Both the position numbers and the translations under genes were made by a program. From Metallyticus violacea (Eukaryota > Arthropoda > Insecta > Mantodea > Metallyticidae): 64,000 nucleotides of DNA. The stretch is taken from contig CM060846.1 of the NCBI GenBank assembly GCA_030762175.1, positions 181,758,541 to 181,822,540 on the forward strand, written 5' to 3'. The notes beneath the pieces are model-generated. The model worked only from the letters and a program-made list of their open reading frames with translations. It ran no database searches and was not told the DNA's origin. Shown here one piece after another: positions 46,301-58,079 of the stretch (positions within the stretch are counted from its first letter, which is position 1; each line of letters begins with the position of its first letter).

Positions 46301-48544
46301 CCCTGGATTGGAATTATAAGTTCTTAATATGAACAGGTATGTAATTTGTCTTACGCGGGCCCCATGTAATATTACTTTCTCATAAAATTGTTTTAACTAC
46401 GTTCTTGGATATTAATTTCTTATGGCTTTCTTAATCATTCACCTATTGTGAAGGAACGTTGCATCGTTTTTATCCTTAATTTTTATAATGAATTTTGTCA
46501 GCAAATCGTTGAATTATTTCTGATAGTGTTTTAATGATGTATAAAACATCTCATTCCGATGCAGCCCCCCCCCCCTATCTTAATTGGGGAAAAAATTAGC
46601 AACACAGCGCATGATCAGCTAAGATAAATTGTATCAGTTATCCTATTTAATTCATTGTGAAATGATGTTGAGACTTAAGTTGTTTTAAACTTGTAGCAAT
46701 CTGCTAAATATTACCCTGAAAATAAAATTTACTGCAAAATGTTACATACAATAAAGTTAACGTTGAAATGCAGACCAACAACTGCCGTGTACGTGCAAGA
46801 AGTATATAAGTACATTAATCAACTTGCTACTGAAATGACTAAATAATTTCTATTTACTATTTTTTACCCTTATAATAAACATGGTGTGTGGCGCCACGAC
46901 AGAGTGGGTACGCCAGTGCTTCTTAGGTAGCCTTCACATGATGCCACCATTACCGCGCCTCCAGTCTTCTCGATGGTACTTAGTAGCATAGGCCGCTCTT
47001 GAAGAAATTGGACCACCTTATTACTACCACCAGATGGCGTTAGTGTCGCTTCCACCCCTGCCCTTCTAAATGATGAGGGATATCTGTAATCTAGTGTTGG
47101 AACTATCGCTATCCGAATATCCCCAGGAGCGGCATACCTTTACTTATTGAATATTTACATTTACACATAAGTACAAAAAAGGGCTACCTGTTAAAATGGT
47201 GGAGACTTTTGGTGGTGAAACTGGGAACTAAGAAGGTATGGGGAAACGTTTGGTGGTGCGGAGAAGTACTTGGTGGCAAAACTGTGGTGGTGAGGGAAGC
47301 GTATGTTGAAAAATCTGTGAAAACAGTTCGAAGTTATGTTTGCTGGCTAAACATAGTACTAAACGTTAGATGCATACACAATAATAACACAATGATTAAA
47401 AATACTAATTATAAACTTGTGGAATAACCACCCATGTTGGAAATAAAAATTCATATTTATATCATATCTTAAATGAGGTGGTAATGCTGAGGCGTTTCGA
47501 ATACGGCACGTTTGGATGCAGCGTAGCCACGGTAACAAAGTCTGAAGTACCCGAAACTTCAACGTAGCGTGCTGTGTTTTTTTCCGTTGGTTTCTCAATA
47601 GTGATCAATTTGGGGCAATGTGAGTGATGGAGGGGAAAAATCTTGTACGAACCTGCACGTGGTATTCGCAATCCTGTCTGGACATTTACATGAAACCATC
47701 GGGCGCATGATGTCGCAAACTTGTCTGAACATGCACATGACGTCATCAGCGCGGAGGTTTCCTGTGGTAGGGGGAGGGGCTTACAAGTCTATCTGAACAT
47801 GTTCATGACAATTTACTCATGGAAATAATGTACATCACGAATGTAGAAATAGAAGGCGAATTACAAATACAATACAATATCATGCTGATAAAATAAAACA
47901 CACCTGTTTTACGAAATCTTAAGGTATACAACCTTTAACTATATAAAAATAAATTATACTGTAAAGGGGAAAGTTGAACCTTCAAAAAGTAAGTTATGCA
48001 AGAAAAATATTATGTAGCAATATTGTTTCCTTGCGATCGATTTTTCATATACAACAGCGAAGAAGTAAACTATTTAATTTTGTAAAAATAAACATTGTTG
48101 CACAAAAATAATGTTCAGTAAATATTTTTAGTATATCGGTATACTTAACACTTGTTGTTACTTCTATTGGTAAAGTTTGTTAATTTTATACATTTTTATG
48201 AAATAAGTGGTGAAAATATAAAATAAAATTTTCTAGCTCGTGCGACAGTTGTTTCGCCTTTGTGTACCGAGGGTTAAGTCGCGGGGAATACCTCGAGGAT
48301 TGGCCGGTTACCACCTGTTCACGGAGTAGGTTGCGTAAGTGTTTCTCGGTAATGGAGTTTCCCTGTGCTTGTCTTAAAAGGCTTTTGCCGTGGCGAATTT
48401 TTGGGATTCCAGTTAAATATTTTTGTGGAAGAAATTCGTATCTTTAGGGGTATGTATTATTTAGGTTGATGTGAAGTATAATATAAAAATATTTCTTAGT
48501 TATGTTGTACGCATTCAACTTTTAATATGCAAAAAATATTTTAA
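46301..48544. other. No gene recognised; C-run at 46565-46575 and a GC-richer patch at 46880-47090
   Basis: Small ORFs without motifs. 46880-47090 is richer in G and C and holds a CTCF-like site. 47200-47330 is rich in GGTGGTGAA-like words. 48240-48450 is another GC-richer patch with a 61-codon ORF of no known family. Confidence 0.45.
47027..47039 (+). promoter_or_regulatory. CTCF-like motif
   Basis: CCACCAGATGGCG matches the conserved core of the CTCF recognition site known from flies and vertebrates. A 13-bp match can arise by chance and no chromatin evidence is available. Confidence 0.3.
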
Positions 48545-48730
48545 ATAGGGAATGGCGTTATTGAAATGTACAATACGTGTGCAAATTCGAATATATATTG
48601 TTAAATTGCAAATGACGCTGTTAAAATGCGAAGAACATTTTTGAATGTGCATGACGTTGTTAAAATGCAAAAAGTTGTTAAAATTGGAAAAAGGTTGTTA
48701 AATTGCGCAAAAATTGATAAAATGTAATAA
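48545..48730. repeat. Degenerate tandem repeat, TTGTTAAAATGCAAA-like units
   Basis: GTTAAATTGCAAATGACG, CTGTTAAAATGCGAAGAAC, TTGTTAAAATGCAAAAAG, TTGTTAAAATTGG and GTTGTTAAATTGCGC follow each other with period roughly 17-35 bp over about 185 bp. Confidence 0.65.
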
Positions 48731-50210
48731 CATATACAAAATAGCAAAACTATTTAAATTGTTATGTTGTGCAAAAAAAATAGCCTAAAGAAGGATAGCC
48801 ACTACTTTTATGTTACGATACAATTGTAAAGTGCCTTAATTGGTAATAACCAATTAAACCATACATTTTATTACATGCACTATCCAATCTTCACAGTGTT
48901 TCTAAGTAATATTAACACCTCAAGTTACACCTGTTATCGGATTGTATCATGATATCTGTAATTACAACGAATGTTCCTGAAAAAATTTCATTTTTCTTAT
49001 GCAAATATTCTTCTGTTTCTCCTTCTGTCGAATTTGGAAAGCTTGTCTCAAAGCGTAGCAAAATGTACTACTCATGTTTAAACATTAAATATCATCATTG
49101 CTGGTAATTATAACAGATTGCCTCTATAAACTTTAGCTAGGTCAAGTTTTCCCTTTGGAGACTGCAAATAACAACCATTCAATGCTAAAACCGCTACTTC
49201 CACCGCTACTAGTACTTGGCATAAAAATACTAAAGTATTAGAACTGTCGGAAAGTACTCAAAAATTGCATTATTTAGTTCATAACGAAGACTCAACATGT
49301 TACACTTTGAAAACTTGCACACTTAACCCAAAATCACTTTCACTTAAAATTTAAAACAGATAGAAATTTCCTTTTAAGAAAACAGTACTTGTTCCGGTAA
49401 AAATCAACAGTGGATGGAAACCAAACCTGAGCTGTGTAGAACTGTTACACCTGACACATACTAATTTTAGAAAAAATATACACAAAATATACTAATGGTT
49501 CGTTCTATTATCCCAATAAAAGTGTTAGTTTCCACTTATTTGGCCGCTTTCTTCTTGCTGAACCCTTAAGTCGGTGGAATGTTTTACACTAGTAAAACCA
49601 ATTCCTTATCTAAAATGAAAAAGCATTCACGATCTGAAAGCGGTCAATATGGCTTTAAAGTTGCTCCACTTTTATCAGTTCCTTCGTGTTTTATTTTTCT
49701 AAATTGAAATATTAAAATACAATCAAAGATTAATTAATGGTAACAAAATTTAAGCTCGAAGTTTATTGGTAACTAAAATAAACTGCTATTCGTCTTTTAA
49801 GGGCAATAGAAAGCCTTGAAAAAAATTGCAAGCATGCAAATTTATCCGAAAGGGATTTAAAACTGTGTTCTATGATTTTCAGCTGATTTTGATCACATTC
49901 TAACCAACTGAACCGTGGATGTGGCTGCTCCAAATGTGGGGAATGATTTTTAAAACTGTTACTTTGCTTCAGGAACGTAGATGTTGTCCCTTGACTCGCA
50001 AATCGTTTTCACTTCTTTGGCAAAATCACGATTGGCACAAAACTACTTATGCTCTGCTGAGAAATGAAATTTGTCGACACTGGCTTTATGTCTTAATACT
50101 GTGTGTAAATATCTAATACAATAGCCCGTAGCACCTGTCGCTCTTCAATTAATTTCCTTGCTACCAGTCGGCAAATTTTCGTTAATTGAGCCCTGGATAT
50201 AATTCAGAGC
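48731..50210. other. Anonymous AT-rich DNA, no gene recognised
   Basis: No ORF over 65 codons, no recognisable repeat family. Confidence 0.5.
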
Positions 50211-50272
50211 TTTTTACCTTGCTGAAAACCATTCGGAATAGCTATTTCGAATAGTTTTCAGCAAGATAAAAA
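50211..50272. repeat. 62-bp near-perfect palindrome, no loop
   Basis: Arms 50211-50241 and 50242-50272 are inverse complements at 28 of 31 positions, centred on TAGCTA. The arms read TTTTTACCTTGCTGAAAACC.. and ..GGTTTT-type complement. All three mismatches are transitions. It would fold as a near-complete hairpin in single-stranded DNA or RNA. Confidence 0.97.
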
Positions 50273-50465
50273 AACTACGAACTTTCAACTATTTATCAAA
50301 CGCCGGTACCACCATTTAATCTGAGTTTTATTCATAGAATCATTCATGAATTGATGTACAAAATTTCAAATTTCAATAGGAGTATTTTCAAATATAATGA
50401 AAGGCTTGATTTGTATTGTATGAACTGCTTCGTCACTGTGAACTGCGTAACAACATCAACAATAA

Positions 50466-50512
50466 GAACAACAACAACAACACCAACAATAATAATAATA
50501 ATAATAATAATA
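50466..50512. repeat. Compound (AAC)n(AAT)n microsatellite
   Basis: ACAACAACAACAACACCAAC passes into AAT repeats. Confidence 0.95.
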
Positions 50513-51737
50513 CAGACCCACTCAAGGGCATTTCATTGCCGACTGAGTAATCTTACTGCTCATATATGACGAATATCATCTGAGTGGCTAATAAGCTAAA
50601 TAATATACCACAATAAACTATTTAAGTATTCAAATGAATGGTTACATTTCGGATGTGAGTATATTTGTTGTTCAAAAATTTAAAATTTATTAACTTACTA
50701 CTTCAAGGTTAAACATTTTAAAGTTTAAATTTTACATCTGTAACTGATAAATGAGTTATAAGTGCGGTAAAAATAAAATCGTATTTTTCAATATATAGTT
50801 AATTGCATAGCCATTTTGATGGCTATATATCAAATTCTTCAAAATAGAATACAAATTCACAAAATTTATAAAATATATATGAATATGATACAGACATGTT
50901 AAACGATGTACCCAACAGCTACAGTGACATGAAGCGTTGTGTGAAAAACGTATTAAATTAAGCATGGTTGCAGATTAAAAATTCCTGCCTTTAGTATTTA
51001 AGTAAGGACGGAAGCAGAAAATACCCTGAGCTTATGTTTCCATATTTATATTCAATTTAAATCATTAGCAGTTTCCGCTGTTTTTGCGTTAATGGTCGTT
51101 TGTGTCTTTTGTCCATTCTTTTCTTTGCCCAATACATCTTTATTTTGAAAATCAGCTTTAGGTTGTTACTTTCTCCACTGGATCTCTTTTTCTGTCATCT
51201 GGTTACTATATTAACTTAAACTAGTCAATTTGGTAATCATTGACTGTGGTTCCTTCTATCTCTTTTCCAGGGATGGGTTTAGGTGGAAATGAGGAAGGGT
51301 AGATACTCCTGCAGACAGTAAGACTTCGTAACAAGGATTTCTGGCTGCCAGGCGTGCCTGGTATTGGTCACATCACCCTTATAACCTTGTCCGTGTTACG
51401 CACTCCTTGTTACGATTTTCACAAAGAAGTCAAGTTTGCTTGCGGGGAACAGCGGGAGGGAGTAACAGGAAGAAGACAGTAGCATTTCGTCTATATAAAT
51501 GTACGTATGTCTTCTGTCTTTCTCTCCTTTTCTCATATCTTAGTTGGTTGTTATTTCCGTATTGCTTGGGGCTTTTTGCTAATACGTTTGCGAGATCAAA
51601 TAGGCCGAGGGAATGTGGTGCGTATATGTTTGTATGTATACTACAGAGTGAGAGAGAGGGGGAATGAAAGAGAGAAAACAAGTGACTATTTTAAAATGCA
51701 TGGATTTCAGTGGTAAAGGTGTATGCTTGATTGATTG
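50513..51737. other. No gene recognised; purine-rich patch 51645-51680
   Basis: Short overlapping ORFs on both strands around 51407-51716 lack motifs. GAGAGAGAGGGGGAATGAAA lies near 51647. Confidence 0.45.
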
Positions 51738-51981
51738 CTTTATTTATGAACGCTCTTTAACAGCTCAGGTCATCAGCGTCCCATTCAACTCAGGGCGTTA
51801 AACGGCCGACAAATTTTGCTCAGAGGCCTCTCTTTCAGGCTTGAGGTTCTTTTTCGTGCCGTAAATATACGACACGGGACCCACGGCTTTACTTCCCTTC
51901 TGAAGGAAGCCATACCCAGGATTTTTACGCCCGAAAAAATCCATTGGTCTTGGCCGGGTTTGAAGCCGCGATCTTGGGTTT
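51738..51981 (-). repeat. SINE-2, minus orientation, head truncated
   Basis: Close to consensus: CGCTCTTTAACAGCTCAGG, GACAAATTTTGCTCAGAGGC, TTCTTTTTCGTGCCGTAAAT, CCCACGGCTTTACTTCCCTT, and a B-box remnant GGGTTTGAAGCCG. The A-box end of the head is missing, replaced by TTTAGGAGGTAGGTAAAGG. Confidence 0.9.
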
Positions 51982-53572
51982 AGGAGGTAGGTAAAGGTGT
52001 ATGCAGAAAGATACTATAGTAATCCTCATAACTGTGGTACAAAGAGAAATACTCCCTACTTCTCCTGTAATCACTTGGCAAAAAAATTAGTATTTTGTCA
52101 TTGAAGATATTCTTTTAATTTATGGATTTTTCGTTACACTTTCTATGTTGGAAATATTTTATGGGTGTATCTTTTACTAAAGTTTTTACTGGTAGTTTAA
52201 TAAGAATGGGATTTAGCCACACTTTAAACTTAGCAATTAAAAATATGAAGCAATAGGGATTCTTATATGGAAAACACTACAAAGAAAAACAAAATAAGAA
52301 AAAAATATAGTGGTTTTACTGAGAATATAATAATATGTCTTATTTACCTGGGATAATAATTGTATTTTAAAAATGAGCAGATAAATAAATCAATACATAT
52401 TATTTCTGGTGGGACTAAAATTTATACCGTCAGATTCAATATGACCTAATTTACTATATTTAAGAATACTGAAATAAAAGAATCAAATTTTACTACTAAT
52501 AGAAGCGACATGTGGTTTTATATGTTTTTGAAACGAGATTTACAATGCTATAAATTAAATATTATGAAATCTGATTTTTTATATATGATACTTTCTAATT
52601 ATATTTTCAATAAATTTTCGATGTAAATTTAATTAAATAATCATATTGCTGTTCCAAATATTTTGCATATAATATAGAATTAAATAATGATTTTAACGTA
52701 CAAATAGATACGTTCGGTGTAAGGTGCAAATGTACTATAATAATTTGAATATGGCAACAATGTGCTACCTCTCTAATGAATTTTATTCCACTGCATCGAA
52801 AAATATTCTGTAAGAATACTGATGATATTAGAAGGGGAAAATATGTTAGGTATAAGAAGTACAACGGTTTATAATCATCTACTTATTCAAATAAAACATG
52901 TATAGTTTGTTATCATTATTGAATGCCTTATATATTTTGTTCCTCTCTCAGACTCCGATCCTAAAACGGAAAAACCTTCAAATGTGTTACTTTAATGTCT
53001 ACGGATAATTGTTTTTCTCATTTATGTTCTTCGCACTTGCGATTTTGCTACTATGTACTTCCTAAAACAAGCTCAAGTGTTTAAAATTGATTACAGAGGA
53101 AAATGGGAGACAGAAAAGACATTAGCATTTGCAAAAGGGAAAGGAATTGTATCAGTAGTTAGAAGAGGTTGTATAAAGCCCCGATATTGGTGAAGAGTGT
53201 GCAATATGGATGATGAAACTCCAAATATATGTGACATTTAGTTGTTTAAAGTACTGACATTGGTGAAGAGTGTACAATATGGATGATGAGACTAGAATTA
53301 TATGTGGCATTAAGTGTGGGTGCTTGAACAAGATGAAACATTGTGGATTTGGTATATTGAATATTCTATGGAGAAGATTTTGGGCAGCTGTTGGCGACGG
53401 CAAAGGATTTTATTTAAATGGAAATGGGACGGTGGTCAAGAAAATGTTCCATTATGAAGAAAAGTATATAAAATATGTTGAAAAAATGAAATAAGGTAAT
53501 GAAATGACTTAAGCGTGAAGAAAATGCACAACAACATAATATACATCACTGCATGTCGAAGCTATCTGACTG
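51982..53572. other. Anonymous AT-rich DNA; short local direct repeat near 53185-53285
   Basis: ATTGGTGAAGAGTGT(G/A)CAATATGGATGATGA occurs at about 53187 and again at 53259, a local duplication 72 bp apart (GAAACTCCAAATATATGTG against GACTAGAATTATATGTG after it). No recognisable gene. Confidence 0.5.
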
Positions 53573-53750
53573 TCACGGGTAACCAAAGTCTTTAAGACAC
53601 GGACCCGTGAGCGGAAGGTTTAGGGTACAATTTTCATCAGTAACGTCCTCCCTGACTGTTTCTATTCCAGGGTTTTCTTAGTCCTCTTAACTATTAAATG
53701 TCAAATGCTGTATAGATTAGGAATGGAACGTTTCCTTTTTATAAAATAAT
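53573..53750 (+). repeat. SINE-1, diverged, 3'-truncated
   Basis: CACGGGTAACCAAAGTCTTTAAG (head), ACGGACCCGTGAGCGG, CGTCCTCCCTGACTG and CCAGGGTTTTCTTAGTCCTC are in SINE-1 order. The copy ends after GGAACGTTTCCTTTTTA. Confidence 0.7.
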
Positions 53751-54159
53751 TATCTATAAATTTATGAATATATCTAATATATCATCAGTGATAGCCGCCA
53801 TGTTCCTTCTAAAGAATTTTGGTAAGTAGCAATAAGACAATGAATGGAGGATACTAAAATACAAAAATTGTAGTGGTATACCAAAACAGAGGTCATTATT
53901 ATAACATGTGTAAATAAAAGTACATATTAAAATGGAAAAAAAATTGATAAAATAATGATGATCTTTATTATTGTTTTGGGGGCAAAACTGATTAGGTAAT
54001 TAAGGCCTGAACCTAATAATCTGCGCCAATAATATAAATTATTAAAAAAAAAAAAACGAACTACGTCAAAATTCTGAGCAAACATTTGATAACAACAAAT
54101 TAAAAATAAAATAACTATAAACAAATATTCCTAATATGTAAAACAGAGTAATGCGTGTA
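53751..54159. other. No feature recognised
   Basis: AT-rich interval between a SINE-1 fragment and the copy 5 ORF1 remnant. A 12-base A-run lies near 54043-54054. Confidence 0.4.
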
Positions 54160-54866
54160 TAGCATTTGGCGGAAACTAGTGCAATAGAGGGTGTAGTGAA
54201 AACCAAGTCGCAGGCCTGATGTATTAACAAATCTTCGGTATAACGAGTATCATAACGTTTTCGCGTATTAGAGAAAGAAAGCGTGTCCTTTACCCAGGGC
54301 TGCTGGATAGAGACCTCTTTGCGATATCGAGGACAGTAGTGGAACCAGGATAGATGATCGATGCGGCAGTTTACCAGACGAGAGTGGTTGGATATGCTCC
54401 CTCATTTTTTTTTATCCGCAGGTTTGAAAAACAGAAATAGCACTCTTATATGACATACGGTGTGCCAGAAACATTGGCACTGAAAATATCACAGGGGGCT
54501 CGTAAAATACATGCCCCCTTCTATTGCCTTGTATCCTTTGCTATAGTACAACCCTGTTAAAGGCGAGAAAAATAATTCGGATCGGATGTACTTTTCCATA
54601 TTTCCTCCCATGCACGAGATATACTGATGTGAGCATTATTTCAAGATAATCTTGAATTTGGACATCATGCATGTCGTCGAGTGGGGCGGTGTTTACAGAT
54701 CCAAAAGAGAAGCTTAGGGTTCTATACTGCTCAACACCGGCTGATGATCTGTGGAGGTTTAAGCCTTAAGTAAATTATTTGATGGGGTTAGTTCCAGCTT
54801 CTTCACTAAAAGAGTTCCTTTTCGTAGTCAAGAACAAGATTTAATGGAACCAGATATATTATAGCG
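54160..54866 (-). pseudogene. ORF1 fragment of an older I-clade element (copy 5)
   Basis: Aligns on the minus strand with the middle of ORF1 in copies 2 and 4. Shared plus-strand words include GTGTAGTGAAAACCAAGTCGCAGG, GATCGATGCGGCAGTTTACC, GGTTGGATATGCTCCCTC and GGCACTGAAAATATCACAGGGG (knuckle region). It runs from the post-knuckle region (54175) up to about the first 60 codons (54860), where it is cut by the 3' end of copy 3. Heavily mutated and without an open frame. Confidence 0.75.
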
Positions 54867-57558
54867 ATGATGGTTATTATTGTTTAGGGTGCTACACTAC
54901 TAAGGTCATTAGTGCGCTAACACTCTAAATGGGGGCTAATAATAAAGAATAATTGAACAAAAATGATTACATTTATATACTGTGCCGAAAACAAACAAAA
55001 TCAGCAGGTTGGTGATTAAAAGTATAAAACCCATAAACAAATCCCTTCGAATTAATTATAAAATAATATATACAATACAAACCGTAAAAATACATTAGTA
55101 ATAACAGAAAAAATTGAACTAAAATGCCTAAAACATAAACTGATACGTTTAAAATAAATATTCATAATTCGCTCAAGAAACCGCAAAAAGAAAAAGGAGA
55201 ACACTCCCTCGACAGCAATGACCTCGTCCGCATGAACATCCTCAAAAGATTAAGGGAAACAAAGGAGGCTCCAAAAAATTATATATGGCAACATGCAATT
55301 CAAATATGACGCACTGTATGGAGGTGGCCACAATGTGAGTGCACTAAAGTAGATTCACCCTAAATGGGACGGTGATCTAAAATATAATGGCCAACACGCA
55401 AACGATCTAAAATCACTTTTTCTACACGAACAACGCGAAAAGATGTAATCCATTTGAAAGAGGCATATTTACTTTCCCGAAGTTTGTTCTGTCGGAAAAA
55501 AATACCATTTTTCTCGCTGTCGCGAGAGTACGACGGTATGTAGGAACCCACTAAAATTCCACAAGAAAATACGTTGTGAATTGTAGCAGAAATAAAAGAG
55601 ACGAATTCCTTGCGACAACTGAGCCGTCGTTGCCCTGAATGCCCGATCTACCCTGTACCCACAGGAGTGTTACGCTGACACCGATGTTATTTAGCACAAA
55701 CACTGCATCATGGACCTTCTGTCCAAGGGGATGGGTGTGGCAGAAATTTCGGAAGCTGCAAGGAGCACTCAAGAATGTAAAACAAATTACCACGTAGTAA
55801 GCAGCTGTTCGAATACGTATAAGAACGCTCTATAAAGAGCGTAAAGTTCAACCATAAAAATAGATATAGTGAAGACCAACAGAACTCGATCCATTAAAAG
55901 AAAAAATGCATCCTCACGTTGTAATTTAGGATCAGTCGGTATAGATATAATTACATCACTCAAATGAAAAATGCATCGCGCTAAAATACTGACAAATAAC
56001 TAAAGCTTCAGTCATAGATTTCGGACAAAAATTCAGTTCAAGATGAATAGGGGCTTCTGCAAAGAGTAAAGGGAGATAACAATATTCCACACATGCGAAT
56101 AAAACAGGCAATTGGAAATACAGAATCTTCAACATCTCTCGAAAGCGATATCCGTGTAGCTTTGGAGTCAAATATTTATGAGAGAATATGGTGTCAAGCA
56201 AGCTATTATAAACCACTCAATTGCTGAGTTGAACTGCCATTCAGCAAATTCAGCCATTCTACACACCAAGTAAAATGTTTATTGTAATAGTCAAGGGAAG
56301 TTCATCTGTTTCCATGCGCCGGCGGAATTCATATAAACATTTCAAATCATTAAACATTCCCCTGTTCTGAATGGTCAAGACGAGGAATTACTGAAGGTTG
56401 CGCCAGACCATGCAAAAATCAGCCGTAATCAAGTTTGAACCGCATTATAGCACGGCAGTATTGCCCGGGCACCTCCCAGAATGTGGCACTTAATACACAA
56501 AAGACATAGAGAACTTTCATTACCGGCCTTTAAGTGTGGTTAAATGCGGTAATCAGAACTTATTTGTATGATAAACTAAACCAAACAGCTTCACTTCGCT
56601 GCGAAATATAAAGAATGTTGGCAAAAATGGAAAAAAGGCAAGGACTATTCCTTACAGCACCAGAAATTCATATTCTCTTCTTACGGTCATCTCAGAGAAA
56701 AGAAACCAAAGCAGCCATTGACATTGAAAGCTTAGAAACGGTCCAGTTTGCATTGAAAGTGGCGTTCAAACAGGCAGGTATGTTGAGAAAAAAGAAAAAT
56801 CACAAAATCGTTCCTGAACAACTACGATGCAATCCCTAAAGCTAAAATCTGCAAGATAGAAATGATAGCGATGTAAAGCATTGTGACATCGAGTACCCAG
56901 CTCTGAAGTACTTCGTTATCCTAAATACAATTAGATAATAAACAAATACATACAAACTTTAAAAACTGGCATTTCATTATCTTCTACGTAAGAAATGAAA
57001 GTTAACCACAAATATGCCATTCATTAAGTTTACAAAAGATTTCACTTCTCACAGTAGGTATCGAGAGCTTTCTCCAAGTCAAAATAGATGGCGGTAGTTT
57101 GGCACTTTCATTGATATCCGTCCAAAATGCAAAGAGACCCCAAATGATCGACGGAAGGGTGGTGCTAACAAAAAAAGTTTGTCCAAATTGGTTGCAATTT
57201 TAGCCACTACATTTTCCGCCCATTAATCATGCCTTTCATCACTCTACAAATGGAAATCGTTTGGAAAATCGGGCGATAAATCGAAGGAAGATTTGCATTC
57301 TTACTATGTTACCATAGTAGTACACCGGAGGCCATGCCTAAGTGCACAGAAACGTGCGTCACCCTAGTTCACTATTCAAATGCTGGAGTAAAAAGTGATA
57401 ACTTCATCTGACATATGCTGCAACATAGAATAATGTACACAATCAAGCTCTGGAAGCAAAGGTCGAGAGGAAGAAAGAGCATGGTCCAATTTCAAGACTA
57501 TACTCCCGATCATTGGAGGCAAGGGTGAATCCCTTCCATTCCACTTGTATCGTAAGTG
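54867..57558 (-). mobile_element. Older I-clade element (copy 3), 3' portion, interrupted by copy 4
   Basis: The 3' end near 54867-54905 (plus reading GATGATGGTTATTATTGTTT then AGGGTGCTACACTAC and GGTCATTAGTGCGCTAAC) matches the terminal box of the family. The element reads upward on the minus strand through the 3' UTR, RNase H, RT and into the RT N-terminal region, where copy 4 has landed at 57547-57558. It continues at 63458. It is far more diverged from copies 1, 2 and 4 than they are from one another, so it is an old insertion or a different subfamily. Confidence 0.88.
55200..57546 (-). pseudogene. ORF2 remnant of copy 3 (RT to zinc finger)
   Basis: Recognisable pieces: the MSDEVITF/SMLQHM block of the RT N-terminal region near 57376-57430, the RT palm near 56780-56900 with its FVDD motif destroyed, a segment at 55956-56216 matching the RFREILRTL and LAEAPVHLGL parts of copy 2, RNase H with LLWVQGRSGIQGN near 55630-55680 (the PGH His is lost), and RVGHYILDHR near 55365-55395 before the finger. 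Every domain is broken. Confidence 0.8.
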
Positions 57559-58079
57559 GGGGGAGAGAGTATGGTTTATAGGGCGCAACACTGCTAAGGT
57601 CATTAGCGCCCAATCACACTTAAACTGGTCCAAGAATAAAATATCTACACCCAAGTCCAACGCAGCAAGGGCATTCAGTACATTGGGTAATAACAATAAG
57701 AAACCCAAAACAAATAACAGGGTTAATATTGGAAACAAACTATAGACTGTTAGTAAAAACAGCAGCAATAGCGGAAAAGTCATAACAGTCTTATAACGGT
57801 CTAAAAATGTAACAATAAAACCCCAAAACTAACAACAAGGGCATTTTTATATCACAGCAAAAGACTGTTAGTAAAACGCGTCAGCACAGAGCTGAAAACA
57901 CACCAGTTTTATAAGTCTAAAACGGTGACAATAAAAACCCAAAACAAAGAACAAGGGCAATGACATTAAGCACCACAATAAAGGTCTGGTGCTTAAACGC
58001 AACAGCTATGGCTGAAAAACAACAGTCTTAAAATAATCTCTAAAATGCCGCCACAAGTAAAATGATATAAAATCACACC
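57559..58079 (-). other. 3' UTR of copy 4, with ~118-bp tandem repeats
   Basis: In the plus reading, GACTGTTAGTAAAA at 57747 and again near 57866 opens two units of about 118 bp. Each continues with CAGTCTTATAA or CAGTTTTATAA, then a (C/G)TCTAAAA segment, then CAATAAAA(C/A)CCCAAAAC and AACAAGGGCA. A third partial unit follows from about 57982 (GTCTGGTGCTTAAACGC.. AACAGTCTTAAA). Confidence 0.7.

Noticed and set aside
47209..47427. 72-codon ORF rich in Val, Gly and Trp
   Set aside because: It arises from GGTGGTGAA-like repeated words; no homology recognised.
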